Shown here: positions 26,645 to 36,303 of the stretch, piece after piece
How positions within the stretch are numbered: the first letter of the stretch is position 1
Layout: every line of letters begins with the position of its first letter
DNA from: Lysobacter sp.
GTDB lineage: Bacteria; Pseudomonadota; Gammaproteobacteria; Xanthomonadales; Xanthomonadaceae
DNA length: 64,000 bases
Reading direction: 5' to 3'
Assembly (NCBI GenBank): GCA_019634715.1
Contig: JAHCAU010000005.1
Location: 62,001-126,000, forward strand
Notes under the pieces: generated by a model
What the model was told of the DNA's origin: nothing
The model's input: only the letters and a program-made list of their open reading frames with translations
Databases searched by the model: none
Program-made: the position numbers and the translations under genes

Positions 26645-27640
26645 TCAGCGGTCGCGACGCACCGCGTAGCGCGCCAGCCCGCGCAGCGCAGCGAGGGCGT
26701 CGTTGTCGCCCAGGCCATCGAGCGCGCGTTCGGCGGCATCCGCGTAGTGTTCGGCACGCTTGCGGCTGTAGTCGATGCCGCCGGTGGCCTCGATCGCGGC
26801 CAGCACCTCGGGCATCGCGTCGACATCGCCTTCCTGCACGATGGTGCGCAGGCGTTCGCGGGTGGTCGAGTCCGAATGCAGGATCGCGTGGATCAGCGGC
26901 AGCGTGGCCTTGCCTTCGGCGAGGTCGTCGCCGAGGTGCTTGCCCAGCGCCGCCTCGTCCGCGCTGTAGTCCAGCACGTCGTCGGCGATCTGGAAGGCAT
27001 AGCCCAGGGCCATGCCGTAGTCGTGCAGCGCCTGCTGGACGGCGGCATCGGCACCGGCGAGCAGCGCGCCCAACCGGGTCGCGGCGGCGAACAGCACGGC
27101 GGTCTTGCGCTCGATCACCTTCAGGTAGGCCGGCTCGTCGGTGTCCGGGTTGCGGATGTGCAGCAGCTGCAGCACTTCACCCTCGGCGATGGCATTGGTG
27201 GTGTCGGCGAGGATCTTCATCACCTCGACCCGCTCCAGTTCGACCATCAGCTGGAAGCTTCGCGAGTACAGGAAGTCGCCGACCAGCACGCTGGCGGCAT
27301 TGCCGAACACGGCATTGGCGGTCTTGCGGCCCCGGCGCAGGTCGGATTCGTCGACCACGTCGTCGTGGAGCAGGGTGGCGGTATGGATGAACTCGACCAC
27401 GGCGGCCAGTTGCCGGGCGTCCGGCCCCTCATGACCCAGCGCGCGGGCCGCGAGCAGCAGCAGCATCGGACGCAGGCGCTTGCCGCCGCCGGAGACGATG
27501 TGCTCGGCCACCTGGTTGACCAGGACCACGTCCGAGCCGAGGCGGTGGCGGATCAGGGCGTCCACGGCGGCCATGTCCGGGGCGGCCAGGGCCAGGATGG
27601 CGGGCAGGTCGAGCGAGGCGGGCACCGAAGTGGCTTCCAT
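26645..27640 (-). CDS. ispB: Polyprenyl (octaprenyl-type) diphosphate synthase
   Basis: 331 residues. First Asp-rich motif [15 protein letters not shown] and second [13 protein letters not shown], with [10 protein letters not shown] upstream, as in trans-polyprenyl synthases. It elongates FPP with IPP to make the ubiquinone side chain. Divergent from ssb. The chain length (C40 or other) cannot be told from sequence by eye. Confidence 0.93.
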   Translation of the reverse strand: MEATSVPASLDLPAILALAAPDMAAVDALIRHRLGSDVVLVNQVAEHIVSGGGKRLRPMLLLLAARALGHEGPDARQLAAVVEFIHTATLLHDDVVDESDLRRGRKTANAVFGNAASVLVGDFLYSRSFQLMVELERVEVMKILADTTNAIAEGEVLQLLHIRNPDTDEPAYLKVIERKTAVLFAAATRLGALLAGADAAVQQALHDYGMALGYAFQIADDVLDYSADEAALGKHLGDDLAEGKATLPLIHAILHSDSTTRERLRTIVQEGDVDAMPEVLAAIEATGGIDYSRKRAEHYADAAERALDGLGDNDALAALRGLARYAVRRDR

Positions 27641-27756
27641 GGGGGGTCCAGACGTGTGAGGCCGGCATTATAAGGGCCGGTGGCACCGGCTCAGACCCCT
27701 CCCCGGGCAAGAGCCCGACCCCGCAATGCGGGCTTCCCCGACCCCGTCGCGGGCGG

Positions 27757-27788
27757 TTGCCTGATGCCGCCGAGGCCCCGGTTATAAT
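27757..27788 (+). promoter_or_regulatory. Putative sigma-70 promoter of ssb
   Basis: Consensus -10 box TATAAT at 27783-27788, standing out in high-GC DNA, 44 bases before the ssb ATG. The best -35 is TTGCCT at 27757-27762, but the 20-base spacer is long, so the -35 is doubtful. Confidence 0.55.
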
Positions 27789-27831
27789 GGAATGTCCTTC
27801 GCCACCCACGGCGACACAGCAGGAACTCTTC

Positions 27832-28368
27832 ATGGCACGCGGCATCAACAAGGTGATCCTGGTCGGCAACCTCGGCAACGATCCCGAAACCAAATACACC
27901 CAGGGCGGCATGGCCATCACCAAGGCCAGCCTCGCCACCACCTCGGTCCGCAAGGACCGGGAAGGCAACACCCAGGAGCGCACCGAGTGGCACCGGGTGA
28001 CCTTCTTCGGCAAGCTCGGCGAGATCGCCGGCGAGTACCTGCGCAAGGGCAGCCAGGTCTACGTCGAAGGTTCGATCCGCTACGACAAGTACACCGGCCA
28101 GGACGGTGTCGAGCGTTACACCACCGACATCATCGCCGACGAGATGCAGATGCTCGGCGGCCGTGGCGATGGCGGCGGTGGCGGTGAACGCCCGCAGCGC
28201 GCGCAGCGTTCGGAAGGCGGCGGCGGTGGCGGCGGCTACGGCGGCGGCCAGCGCGGCGGTGGTGGCGGTGGATATGGTGGCGGTGGTGGCGGCGGTCAGC
28301 GCCAGGCCCCGGCCAACAATCCGCCCCCGGCGATGGACGATTTCTCGGACGACGACATCCCGTTCTGA
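27832..28368 (+). CDS. ssb: Single-stranded DNA-binding protein
   Basis: 178 residues from ATG 27832 ([19 protein letters not shown]); an upstream in-frame ATG adds residues foreign to the family. The OB-fold spans about 1-110 with [29 protein letters not shown] very Gly-rich linker (about 115-160) follows, and the tip [10 protein letters not shown] is the partner-binding tail. Monocistronic by the look of the flanking promoter and terminator. Confidence 0.97.
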   Translation: MARGINKVILVGNLGNDPETKYTQGGMAITKASLATTSVRKDREGNTQERTEWHRVTFFGKLGEIAGEYLRKGSQVYVEGSIRYDKYTGQDGVERYTTDIIADEMQMLGGRGDGGGGGERPQRAQRSEGGGGGGGYGGGQRGGGGGGYGGGGGGGQRQAPANNPPPAMDDFSDDDIPF

Positions 28369-28394
28369 GCGGCAGCCTCCACTGCGCAGATCAT

Positions 28395-28426
28395 GAAAGA
28401 ACCCGCCGGCGACGGCGGGTTCTTTC
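28395..28426 (+). terminator. Terminator of ssb
   Basis: Perfect 13-bp stem (28395-28407 with 28414-28426), GGCGAC loop, with A-rich left and T-rich right base ends, 26 bases after the ssb stop. Symmetric, so it may also act on the convergent glycerophosphodiesterase gene. Confidence 0.85.
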
Positions 28427-28472
28427 GTTGCGGGCATGCATTTTCTGCCGCGTCGATCCGTGGCGAAAGATC

Positions 28473-29609
28473 TCAGTCGCCATCCACCGCGCGACGCCCC
28501 ACGGCCGGGTCGTCGGTGAAGAAGCCGTCGATGCCCACGGCGATGGCGTCGCGGATCTGCCGGATCGATCCGGCGTCGTTGCGCGCGGCAGGTCCGCCGC
28601 TGCCGCGATAGTCGCCGGGCAGGAAGTGGTTCTCGGGGCGGAAGGTGTAGACGATCACCTTCAGCCCTGCCGCATGCGCGGCCTGGACCAGTGCGCTGCG
28701 CGCCGTGCCGTCTTCGGCCTTGCGCGGCGCCAGTGCGAGGTAATGCGGGCCGATGGCATCGGCATACGAGGCGACCTCGCGCAGCGCGTCGGGCGTGGCC
28801 AGTGAGGCGTAGGTGCGCGGCGCGCCGGCCGCGACGGTGTCGTAGGGTTTCTCGTCCGGGTCGCCGTACAACTGCAGCAGCGTGAGGTTCGAACCCCGCG
28901 GGATCCGCTCGCGCAGCGCGCGCAGGTTCGCGGTCTCGAACGACTGGATCACCACCGGTGCGGTCCGGGTATGCGGATGGGCGTTCAGCGCCTCGATCAG
29001 CCGGCCTTCCATCGCCAGGCCCAGCGACACGAAATGCGTCGGGTGCTTCAGCTCCGGGGCCAGGCCGATCGTGCGGCCGCGCGCGGCGGATTCGGCGGCG
29101 GCGAGATCGAGGATCTCGGCCAGGGTCGGGATCTCGAAGCGGTCGTCCCATGCGGTGTCGCGCAGGTCGGGCAGGCGCTCGCGGGCGCGCAGGGTCTTGA
29201 GTTCGGCGAGCGTGAAGTCCTCGGTGAACCAGCCGGTGACGCGCTCGCCGTCGATGGTGCGGGTGGTGCGGCGCACCGCGAATTCGGGCCGCGAGGCGAC
29301 ATCGGTGGTGCCGGAGATCTCGTTCTCGTGGCGCGCGACCAGCACGCCGTCGTGGGTGCTGACCAGGTCCGGCTCGATCAGGTCGGCGCCGTCCTCGATC
29401 GCCTTGCGGTAGGCCTCCAGCGTGTGTTCCGGGCGCAGCGCGCTGGCGCCGCGGTGGCCGATGACGAGGACGTGGGCGGGCTGCGGTGTGCTCATCGTGC
29501 TGTCGGGTGGCGTGGCGGTGGTGGCGGTCGATGCGGGCGGGCTCGCGCAGCCCGTCGCGATCATCATGAGGGCGAAGGCCCAGGCGGTGGCCGGGTGGGT
29601 CGTGCGCAT
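28473..29609 (-). CDS. Glycerophosphodiester phosphodiesterase, lipoprotein
   Basis: 378 residues from ATG 29609. Signal MRTTHPATAWAFALMMIATGC with a lipobox-like ATGC. The GDPD core starts VLVIGHRGASALRPEHTLEAYRKAIEDGADLIEPDLVSTHDG (Arg, Glu, Asp of the active site) and ends GIDGFFTDDPAVG. It is a GlpQ-type enzyme releasing sn-glycerol 3-phosphate from deacylated phospholipids, in the periplasm or bound to a membrane. Confidence 0.92.
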   Translation of the reverse strand: MRTTHPATAWAFALMMIATGCASPPASTATTATPPDSTMSTPQPAHVLVIGHRGASALRPEHTLEAYRKAIEDGADLIEPDLVSTHDGVLVARHENEISGTTDVASRPEFAVRRTTRTIDGERVTGWFTEDFTLAELKTLRARERLPDLRDTAWDDRFEIPTLAEILDLAAAESAARGRTIGLAPELKHPTHFVSLGLAMEGRLIEALNAHPHTRTAPVVIQSFETANLRALRERIPRGSNLTLLQLYGDPDEKPYDTVAAGAPRTYASLATPDALREVASYADAIGPHYLALAPRKAEDGTARSALVQAAHAAGLKVIVYTFRPENHFLPGDYRGSGGPAARNDAGSIRQIRDAIAVGIDGFFTDDPAVGRRAVDGD

Positions 29610-29680
29610 GGGGGTTCCGGGTCGGTGGACGTGACCGCGCAGCATGCCGCCGAACCACGACAGTGGCATGGCAGCCGCGT

Positions 29681-30379
29681 TCATGTCGATGCACCCGGTC
29701 GACGCGAGGCGACGGCATCGGCCCGTCGCGTGGGTTCGGGCAGCCGGTAGCGGCCGACGTAGCGCATCGTCATCTCGACGGCGGCCTGCATCGACACGCG
29801 ATGCCCCGGAGACACCACCAGCGGCAGGCAGCGCACCTTGCTGCGCAGCAGCCAGCCGATCTGTTCGCCGCGATGGCGCAGCGGCACGCGCGCGCCGCGT
29901 TCGTCCCCGAGCACCCCGTCGGCGGTGCCGACCAGCGGCTTCTTCGCCACGCCGATGCATGGCAGGCCGGTGGCGACGCCGAAGTGCGCTGCGATGCCCA
30001 GCCGGCGCGGATGGGCGATGCCCTGGCCGTCGACGAAGACCAGGTCGGGCGTTTCCGGCAGCATCGCCAGCGCGGCGAACAACGCCGGCAACTCGCGGAA
30101 GGACAGCAGGCCGGGGACATAGGGCATCGAGGTCGGCACGCGGGCGACATGCGCATGCCGCACTTCGGCAGAGTCGCCATCGAGCAGCACGGCGGCGGCG
30201 CGCGTGGTCTCGCCGCCGTCCTCGAAACCCACATCGAAGCCGGCGATCAGGCGCGGCGGTGCGGTGAAGTCGTCTTCCAGGCGGACCTGCTGCGCCAGGC
30301 GTGCCTGCAGGACCCGGGCGCCGGCGATGCTGCCGTCCCAGCCATCGAATGCGTCGGTGCGGTGTGCAGTGTCGTTCAT
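29681..30379 (-). CDS. nfi: Endonuclease V
   Basis: 232 residues. [13 protein letters not shown] (first catalytic Asp), [48 protein letters not shown] and the [10 protein letters not shown] segment are diagnostic. It cuts at the second phosphodiester 3' to deoxyinosine. Divergent from the threonine synthase gene. The last 15 or so residues are disordered. Confidence 0.93.
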   Translation of the reverse strand: MNDTAHRTDAFDGWDGSIAGARVLQARLAQQVRLEDDFTAPPRLIAGFDVGFEDGGETTRAAAVLLDGDSAEVRHAHVARVPTSMPYVPGLLSFRELPALFAALAMLPETPDLVFVDGQGIAHPRRLGIAAHFGVATGLPCIGVAKKPLVGTADGVLGDERGARVPLRHRGEQIGWLLRSKVRCLPLVVSPGHRVSMQAAVEMTMRYVGRYRLPEPTRRADAVASRRPGAST

Positions 30380-30501
30380 GTGCAGATTGTGCCCGGAACG
30401 CCTGAAGACGCGCTGCCGGCATTCATTTGCCGTTGCGGCACGTCGAGGCCGCCGGACGCTCCGCTACCATCGCGGTTCGTTCATTCAGGGATGTCCGTCC
30501 G

Positions 30502-31752
30502 ATGTCGTACGTGCGTTGTCTTCGCGGCCTGGCTTCCGGCATCGAATACCCGGCCGACGTGCCGATGAACCTCGATCCCGCAGACGGCCGCCCGGTCGAG
30601 ATGGTGCTGGATCTGGAACGTCTCGCCGCCGAGAAGCCCGGTGCCGCGTGGTACGACCCCTCGCGCCGCGACCTGTGGCGCTTCGGCGCGCTGATGGCGC
30701 TGGACATCGCGAACGCCGACGACGCGCGGCACATCGTCGCACTCGGCGAAGGCGGCACGCCGCTGCTGGACTATCGCGATCATCCGCTGGCGGCGTCGGC
30801 GGGACTCGCGCTGCAGGTGAAGGAAGAGGGCAAGGCGCATCCCGGCTTCGGCGCGAATCCGACCCAGAGCTTCAAGGATCGCGGCATGGCGATGGTGGTC
30901 GCGCAGGCGCGCCGCCTCGGCCTGACGAAACTCGCGGTGCCGACCCAGGGCAATGCTGGCGACTCGCTCACGCGCTACGCGCTGGCCGGTGGTCTGTCGG
31001 TCGTCGTGGCGATGCCCGACGACACGCCGTCACCGATCCTCGGCAATGTCGCAGCGGCAGCGCTGCGCCATCCGGATCGCGTCAAGCTCGAACTGGTCGG
31101 TCCGACCATCCGCGAGGCCGGCGCCTACCTGAAGGAGCACTACATCCCGCAGGGGTATTTCTCCGTCGCCACCTTCCAGGAACCGGGCTGGCGCATCGAA
31201 GGCAAGAAATCGCTGGGACTCGAACTGGCGGAGCCGCTGCCAGGCGAAACACTGTGGTCGCTGCCCGATGCGGTGATCTATCCCACCGGCGGCGGCACCG
31301 GCGTGCTCGGCATGTGGAAGGCCTGGAACGAACTCGAAGCGCTGGGCCTGATCGATGGCCGGCGGCCGCGCATGCTCTGCGTGCAGAGCGAAGTCACGCC
31401 GCCGCTGGTGCGCGCCTTCGATGCCGGCGCGGACGACAGCACGGTCGTCGAGGCCGGCAGCACGATGAGCTTCGGCCTGAACGTGCCCGGCGGCGTCGGG
31501 CACTTCAAGGTGCTCGACATCATCCGCCGCAGTGGCGGCGCCGCGATCGCGGTCAGCGAAGCCGACACCGCCGCCGAACTGCAGCGCGTGTGGCGCGACA
31601 AGCGCTGGTGGAGCAGCCCCGAAGGCGCCGCCTGCCTCGCCGCGATCCCGCAACTGCTCGATCGCGGGCTGCTCAAGCGCGGCGAGCGCGTGGTCGCGGT
31701 GAATACGGGGTCGTCGGAGAAGTACCTGCCGGCGGTGCGGGACCTGATGTAG
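30502..31752 (+). CDS. thrC: Threonine synthase
   Basis: 416 residues from ATG 30502. Fold type II PLP enzyme: LGEGGTPLLDY, the PLP lysine in NPTQSFKDRGMAMV, TQGNAGDSL, and IYPTGGGTGVLGMWKAW for the phosphate loop. It converts O-phosphohomoserine to threonine. The short (about 400 aa) class is represented here; related PLP enzymes of unknown specificity exist, so the substrate is likely rather than certain. Confidence 0.85.
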   Translation: MSYVRCLRGLASGIEYPADVPMNLDPADGRPVEMVLDLERLAAEKPGAAWYDPSRRDLWRFGALMALDIANADDARHIVALGEGGTPLLDYRDHPLAASAGLALQVKEEGKAHPGFGANPTQSFKDRGMAMVVAQARRLGLTKLAVPTQGNAGDSLTRYALAGGLSVVVAMPDDTPSPILGNVAAAALRHPDRVKLELVGPTIREAGAYLKEHYIPQGYFSVATFQEPGWRIEGKKSLGLELAEPLPGETLWSLPDAVIYPTGGGTGVLGMWKAWNELEALGLIDGRRPRMLCVQSEVTPPLVRAFDAGADDSTVVEAGSTMSFGLNVPGGVGHFKVLDIIRRSGGAAIAVSEADTAAELQRVWRDKRWWSSPEGAACLAAIPQLLDRGLLKRGERVVAVNTGSSEKYLPAVRDLM

Positions 31753-31886
31753 GCGTGGAGCGCGCACGGAGCACCGAACCCCCGTGCTACCGTATGCTCG
31801 CCCCGGCGGATCGGTCGCGGGTCGCTGATCCGCAGCGGACGCGGAGACAGGCCGGTCATGCCGGTCGCCATCGGAAGGGACTGCAC

Positions 31887-32822
31887 ATGTCGGGATTCGT
31901 ACCGTGGGACAGCCAATCGCTCGAGGACTGGGCGCGCCAGCATGCGCGTGGCACCACCATCGACCTGGCGGGTCACCGCACCCATTACATCGAGAAAGGC
32001 GAGGGGCCGCCGCTGATCCTGCTGCACGGCTTCTTCTATGATTCCTATCTGTGGGCCGAAAACATCGATGCGCTGTCGCGGCATTTCAAGGTGTACGCGC
32101 TCGACCTGTGGGGGTGTGGCTACAGCACGCGCGAACCGATGGAATACGGTTACGCGCTGTATGCCGAACAATTGCGCCTGTTCATGGACGCGATGGGGCT
32201 TTCAAGGGCGTCCATCGCTGGTCAATCGATGGGCGCCGGTACGGCGATCAAATTCTGCGTGCAGCATCGAGACCGTGTGGATCGACTGGTGCTGGTCGAT
32301 GCCGCTGCGATGCCGAATCCGCTGCCGGCGATGGCGAAATTCTTCAATCTGCCGGGACTGGGCGAATTCCTGCTCACCCGCAAGACCGATCTGTTCCGCA
32401 GGACGGCGCTGAAGGATGTCTTCATCCACGACGCATCGAAGATCACCGACGACTACTACGACAACGTCACGCGCGCACACAAGATCCGGGGTTCGGTCGC
32501 GGTCGGGTTCCGCATCCAGCGAGCCGATTTCTTCGACAAGCTGTCCGATGAGGTGCGAGCGCTCGGATCTCTGGACGTTCCGGTCCTGCTGGTCTGGGGG
32601 CGCGAGGACAAGGCGATCCCGCTGCGCTGCGCGCAGCAGATGTATGCGCTGCTGCCGGGATCCCGGCTGGAGATACTGGACAAGGCCGGCCATGTTTCGA
32701 ACTTCGAGCAGGCCGACGCGTTCAATCGACTGGCGATCGATTTCCTGCGCGCGAGCGCATCGCCGAGCAATCGGGCCGTGGAGGCGACTGCGGACCGCGG
32801 CAATCCGATGCCAGTCGCGTGA
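31887..32822 (+). CDS. Alpha/beta hydrolase
   Basis: 311 residues from ATG 31887. LILLHGFFYDSYLW (oxyanion region), the nucleophile elbow IAGQSMGAGTA with Ser, LLVWGREDKAIPL (Asp) and KAGHVSNFEQ (His) complete the triad. No signal peptide. The final 30 residues overlap the convergent receiver-like gene by 101 bases. Substrate unknown. Confidence 0.88.
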   Translation: MSGFVPWDSQSLEDWARQHARGTTIDLAGHRTHYIEKGEGPPLILLHGFFYDSYLWAENIDALSRHFKVYALDLWGCGYSTREPMEYGYALYAEQLRLFMDAMGLSRASIAGQSMGAGTAIKFCVQHRDRVDRLVLVDAAAMPNPLPAMAKFFNLPGLGEFLLTRKTDLFRRTALKDVFIHDASKITDDYYDNVTRAHKIRGSVAVGFRIQRADFFDKLSDEVRALGSLDVPVLLVWGREDKAIPLRCAQQMYALLPGSRLEILDKAGHVSNFEQADAFNRLAIDFLRASASPSNRAVEATADRGNPMPVA

Positions 32823-33093
32823 TCGCCGCGATCCCGCCTTCCATGCGCACGCGCGCGGCCGGGTTCGCCGAGTGCACGCGCACGATCGGCGGCACGAAGC
32901 CGCGCGTGACTACGGCCTCCTCGATCCACGCGACCACGTCGTAACCGGTACCGCGCGCGTCGTCGCCGAGGTCGTGGTCGAGGCTGATCTCGGCCACGTT
33001 TCCCGTCTCCAGCAGCGCGATCGCTTCATCGGGCCAGTAGACGCGGGTCCAGCCTTCGGGCGTGGCGCGTTCGTCGTCGAGGTAGACGCGCAT
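32722..33093 (-). CDS. Cyclic-phosphate processing receiver-like protein
   Basis: 123 residues, MRVYLDDERATPEGWTRVYWPDEAIALLETG, then EISLDHDLGDDARGTGYDVVAWIEE. The conserved DDER and DHDLG acidic motifs match, from memory, the stand-alone receiver-like (cREC) family proposed to process cyclic phosphates. The conserved domain ends near residue 95 (HSANPAARVRMEGGIAAI). The last 28 residues, in the region overlapping the hydrolase gene, look unconstrained and may be an extension. Confidence 0.75.
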   Translation of the reverse strand: MRVYLDDERATPEGWTRVYWPDEAIALLETGNVAEISLDHDLGDDARGTGYDVVAWIEEAVVTRGFVPPIVRVHSANPAARVRMEGGIAAITRLASDCRGPQSPPRPDCSAMRSRAGNRSPVD

Positions 33094-33102
33094 GCTCTCG
33101 CT

Positions 33103-34110
33103 TCAGACGTTGTAGAACCCGCGATACCACGCCACGAAATTCCTCACGCCCACTTCGATCGGGGTATCCGGCGAATACCCCGTGTCGCGGGTGAGCGCGG
33201 ACACGTCGGCGGCGGTGTCGGGCACGTCGCCGGGCTGCAGGGGCAGCAGGTTCATCGTCGCCTTGCGGCCGAGGCAGTCTTCCAGCACTTCGATGTAGCG
33301 CAGCAGCTGCACCGGATTGTTGTTGCCGATGTTGTAGACGCGGTACGGCGCGGAGGAGGTGGCGGGCGTGGGGGCGAGCGGGTCGTGGGTCGGGTCGGGA
33401 CCGGGCACGCGGTCGAGGGTGCGGATCACGCCTTCGACGATGTCGTCGATATAGGTGAAGTCGCGAGTGTGCCTGCCGTGGTTGAACACGTCGATGGGTT
33501 CGCCGGCGAGGATCTTCCTGGTGAACAGGAACAGCGCCATGTCCGGGCGACCCCACGGGCCGTAGACCGTGAAGAAGCGCAGGCCGGTGGTGGGCAGGCC
33601 GAACAGATGGCTGTAGGTATGCGCCATCAGCTCGTTGGCCTTCTTGCTGGCCGCGTACAGGCTGACCGGGTGGTCCACGCTGTCCTCGACCGCGAACGGC
33701 AGCTTGCGGTTGGCGCCGTAGACCGAACTGGACGAGGCGTAGACCAGGTGCTCGATGCCGCGATGGCGACAGGCTTCGAGGATGTTGAGGAAGCCGACGA
33801 TATTGCTGTCGATGTAGGCGTGCGGGTTCTCCAGCGAGTAGCGCACGCCGGCCTGCGCGGCGAGGTTGACCACGCGCTCGGGCTTGAAGCTGTCGAAGGC
33901 CGCTTCGAGCGTCGCGCGGTCTTCCAGCGAACCCTTGACGAAGGTGAAGCCGGGCAGCGGTGTGAGGCGCGCGAGGCGGGCATCCTTCAGTGCCGGGTCG
34001 TAGTAGTCGTTGAGGTTGTCGTAGCCCAGCACCGTGTCGCCACGGGCGATCAGGCGCTCGGTGAGCTTGGAGCCGATGAAGCCGGCGGCGCCGGTGACGA
34101 GAACGCGCAT
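33103..34110 (-). CDS. NAD-dependent epimerase (UDP-glucuronate 4-epimerase-like)
   Basis: 335 residues. Short-chain epimerase: N-terminal [16 protein letters not shown], catalytic Tyr in [11 protein letters not shown] and Ser/Thr in YASSSSVYG. The [23 protein letters not shown] segment is typical of UDP-GlcA/UDP-GalA 4-epimerases. It supplies uronic acid for capsule, LPS or EPS. Its neighbours are a UDP-sugar dehydrogenase and galE. Confidence 0.88.
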   Translation of the reverse strand: MRVLVTGAAGFIGSKLTERLIARGDTVLGYDNLNDYYDPALKDARLARLTPLPGFTFVKGSLEDRATLEAAFDSFKPERVVNLAAQAGVRYSLENPHAYIDSNIVGFLNILEACRHRGIEHLVYASSSSVYGANRKLPFAVEDSVDHPVSLYAASKKANELMAHTYSHLFGLPTTGLRFFTVYGPWGRPDMALFLFTRKILAGEPIDVFNHGRHTRDFTYIDDIVEGVIRTLDRVPGPDPTHDPLAPTPATSSAPYRVYNIGNNNPVQLLRYIEVLEDCLGRKATMNLLPLQPGDVPDTAADVSALTRDTGYSPDTPIEVGVRNFVAWYRGFYNV

Positions 34111-34208
34111 GGGGGTCGCCTCTGTGGATCAGGGGGTCATTGTAGAACCGTGGAGCGGGCGTACGCCTGCGTCGCACGCAAATTCCCCCGCCAACGCTGC
34201 GCGTTGTC

Positions 34209-34290
34209 GACCCCCTTTTCCAAGGGGGCTATGGATTCACGGTCTTGCACTGCAGTTCCCCCCTTTTGAAAAAGGGGGGCAGGGGGGATT
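34209..34290. repeat. Short C-run/G-run palindromes
   Basis: Two adjacent palindromes, CCCCCTTTTCCAAGGGGG at about 34211-34228 and CCCCCCTTTTGAAAAAGGGGGG at about 34258-34279, followed by another G run. Together they occupy the gap between the epimerase promoter side and the DUF6869-like gene. They look like a dispersed repeat type; no other copy is in this window. Confidence 0.5.
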
Positions 34291-34368
34291 TGCTTTTCGC
34301 GACAGAAGACTCTTGACGCCGAACCGCACCGCATCTGGCTTGCTGAAGGGACGGCGCATCCAGCCGAT

Positions 34369-34779
34369 TCATGGCTCTTCTTCGAGGCCTCGTGCCGCCA
34401 TGACACGGGCCCAGACGTCCTCGGAGCTCGTGGTACGCCAGACGCCGTGCAGCGTCCGGCGGAAGATCGGGTCCCGCCGGGCCGCGGCCTCGATGCGATC
34501 GATGAAGTCGTCGCCACATTCGCCGATCAGGTCTTCGATCGGACCCGCTGCGAGCATGCCCAAGGTCCAATCTGAAGGCTGTTTGGCAACGACCTTCAGG
34601 ATGAAGCGCCAGATGGCTTCAGCCTGCGGGTTGCCGACGCCGAATGCCGAATATGCAGGCTCCGATGCCAATGCCGCATCTGCCCGTTGCTGGTCGGTCG
34701 TCGGCTGTTCGCGATGCGCAGCGATATAGGCTTCGACCCACTCGTCGAGCTGCGCCTCGCTGTCGAACGGCCAGGCCAT
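34369..34779 (-). CDS. DUF6869-like hypothetical protein
   Basis: 136 residues, helical, acidic; MAWPFDSEAQLDEWVEAYIAAHREQ, then NPQAEAIWRFILKVVAKQPSDWTLGMLAAGPIEDLIGECGDDFIDRIE. The last block resembles, from memory, DUF6869. No signal peptide. It follows the UDP-sugar dehydrogenase gene after 6 bases, so is likely co-transcribed. Function unknown. Confidence 0.7.
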   Translation of the reverse strand: MAWPFDSEAQLDEWVEAYIAAHREQPTTDQQRADAALASEPAYSAFGVGNPQAEAIWRFILKVVAKQPSDWTLGMLAAGPIEDLIGECGDDFIDRIEAAARRDPIFRRTLHGVWRTTSSEDVWARVMAARGLEEEP

Positions 34780-34785
34780 CGGACC

Positions 34786-36090
34786 TTACAACCGCCCGTC
34801 CACCTGATCCCGCGGCAGCAGTCCCTTGACGTCGAACAGCACCGCGCCGGGCTTGCCGAAGCGGCGGATGCCGTCGACGCCGAGGGCGGCGAATTCGCGG
34901 TGCGACACCGCCAGGATCACTGCGTCGTAGGCGCCTTCGGCCGGTTCGGCGGTCATGCTCAGGCCGTATTCCTCATGGGCGAGGTGCGCGTCGACCCAGG
35001 GGTCGTGCACGTCGACCTGCGCGTTGTAGCTGCGCAGCTCGGCGAGGATGTCGACCACGCGGGTGTTGCGCAGGTCGGGGCAGTTTTCCTTGAACGCCAG
35101 TCCGAGCACGAGGATCCTCGCGTTGGCCGTGGGCAGGCCACGACGGGTCATTTCCTTGATCGTGCACTGTGCGACGTGCTGGCCCATGCCGTCGTTGATG
35201 CGGCGGCCGGCGAGGATCACGTCGGGGTGGTAGCCGATCTGCTGCGCCTTGTGCGTGAGGTAGTAGGGATCCACGCCGATGCAGTGGCCGCCGACCAGGC
35301 CGGGCTTGAACGGCAGGAAGTTCCACTTGGTACCCGAGGCAGCCAGCACATCGTGGGTGTCGATGCCGAGGCGGTGGAAGATCAGCGACAGTTCGTTGAT
35401 CAGCGCGATGTTCACGTCGCGCTGGATGTTCTCGATCACCTTGGCTGCTTCGGCCACGCGGATGCTGCTGGCCTTGTGGGTGCCGGCCGTGATGATGCTG
35501 GCGTACAGCGCGTCGACGAAATCGGCGACCTCGGGCGTGGAGCCGGAGGTGACCTTCATGATCGTTTCGAGGCGATGCTGGTGGTCGCCCGGGTTGATGC
35601 GCTCGGGGCTGTAGCCGGCGTGGAAATCGACGTTGAAGGTGAGGCCGGATTCGCGCTCGACGATCGGCACGCAGGTCTCTTCGGTCGCGCCGGGATAGAC
35701 GGTGGATTCGTAGATCGCCACGCCGCCCTTGCGGATCGCGCGGCCGACGGTGCGGCTCGCGGATTCCAGCGGGCGCAGGTCGGGACGCTTGTATTCGTCG
35801 ATCGGCGTCGGCACGGTGACGATGAAGACGTTGCAGCCGTCCAGATCCTTCGCGTCGCAGCTGAAGGACAACTGGTCGGCAGCGCGCAGTTCGGCTTCGC
35901 TGGTTTCGAGGGTGCGGTCGTGGAAGGTTTTCAGTTCGGCGACGCGCTGGGTGTCGATGTCGAAACCGACGACCGGATAGCGCCTGCCGAAGGCGGCGGC
36001 CAGCGGCAGGCCGACGTAGCCCAGGCCGATGATGGCGATGCGGGCGTGATCGAGACTGAGCGTGTCCTGGGCGGGAAGTGCGGCCTGCAT
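34786..36090 (-). CDS. tviB: UDP-N-acetylhexosamine 6-dehydrogenase (TviB/WbpA-like)
   Basis: 434 residues. Rossmann [51 protein letters not shown], and the catalytic Cys in [15 protein letters not shown]. These identify the UDP-GlcNAc/GalNAc C6 dehydrogenases of the WbpA/TviB group. It oxidises the C6 hydroxyl to a uronic acid with NAD for surface polysaccharide. Divergent from galE. Confidence 0.9.
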   Translation of the reverse strand: MQAALPAQDTLSLDHARIAIIGLGYVGLPLAAAFGRRYPVVGFDIDTQRVAELKTFHDRTLETSEAELRAADQLSFSCDAKDLDGCNVFIVTVPTPIDEYKRPDLRPLESASRTVGRAIRKGGVAIYESTVYPGATEETCVPIVERESGLTFNVDFHAGYSPERINPGDHQHRLETIMKVTSGSTPEVADFVDALYASIITAGTHKASSIRVAEAAKVIENIQRDVNIALINELSLIFHRLGIDTHDVLAASGTKWNFLPFKPGLVGGHCIGVDPYYLTHKAQQIGYHPDVILAGRRINDGMGQHVAQCTIKEMTRRGLPTANARILVLGLAFKENCPDLRNTRVVDILAELRSYNAQVDVHDPWVDAHLAHEEYGLSMTAEPAEGAYDAVILAVSHREFAALGVDGIRRFGKPGAVLFDVKGLLPRDQVDGRL

Positions 36091-36303
36091 CGTGCGCTGT
36101 TCCGGGAAGTCGTGAAGCAGAATGAAAGTCTAGCAGTCGGGTTGCCGGCGGCGGCGCGATGCCGCACGATGGCGCCGGCCGTGACGCGGCGTTGGCTGGG
36201 GGGACGCGGAAAGCGCGTGGATCCGGCCAGATCTCGATGCGGAATCGCCCGTTCGCATCCACCGTGCCCGGCCTCCTGTCTCTCCAACGGAAGCTTTCAT
36301 TCG

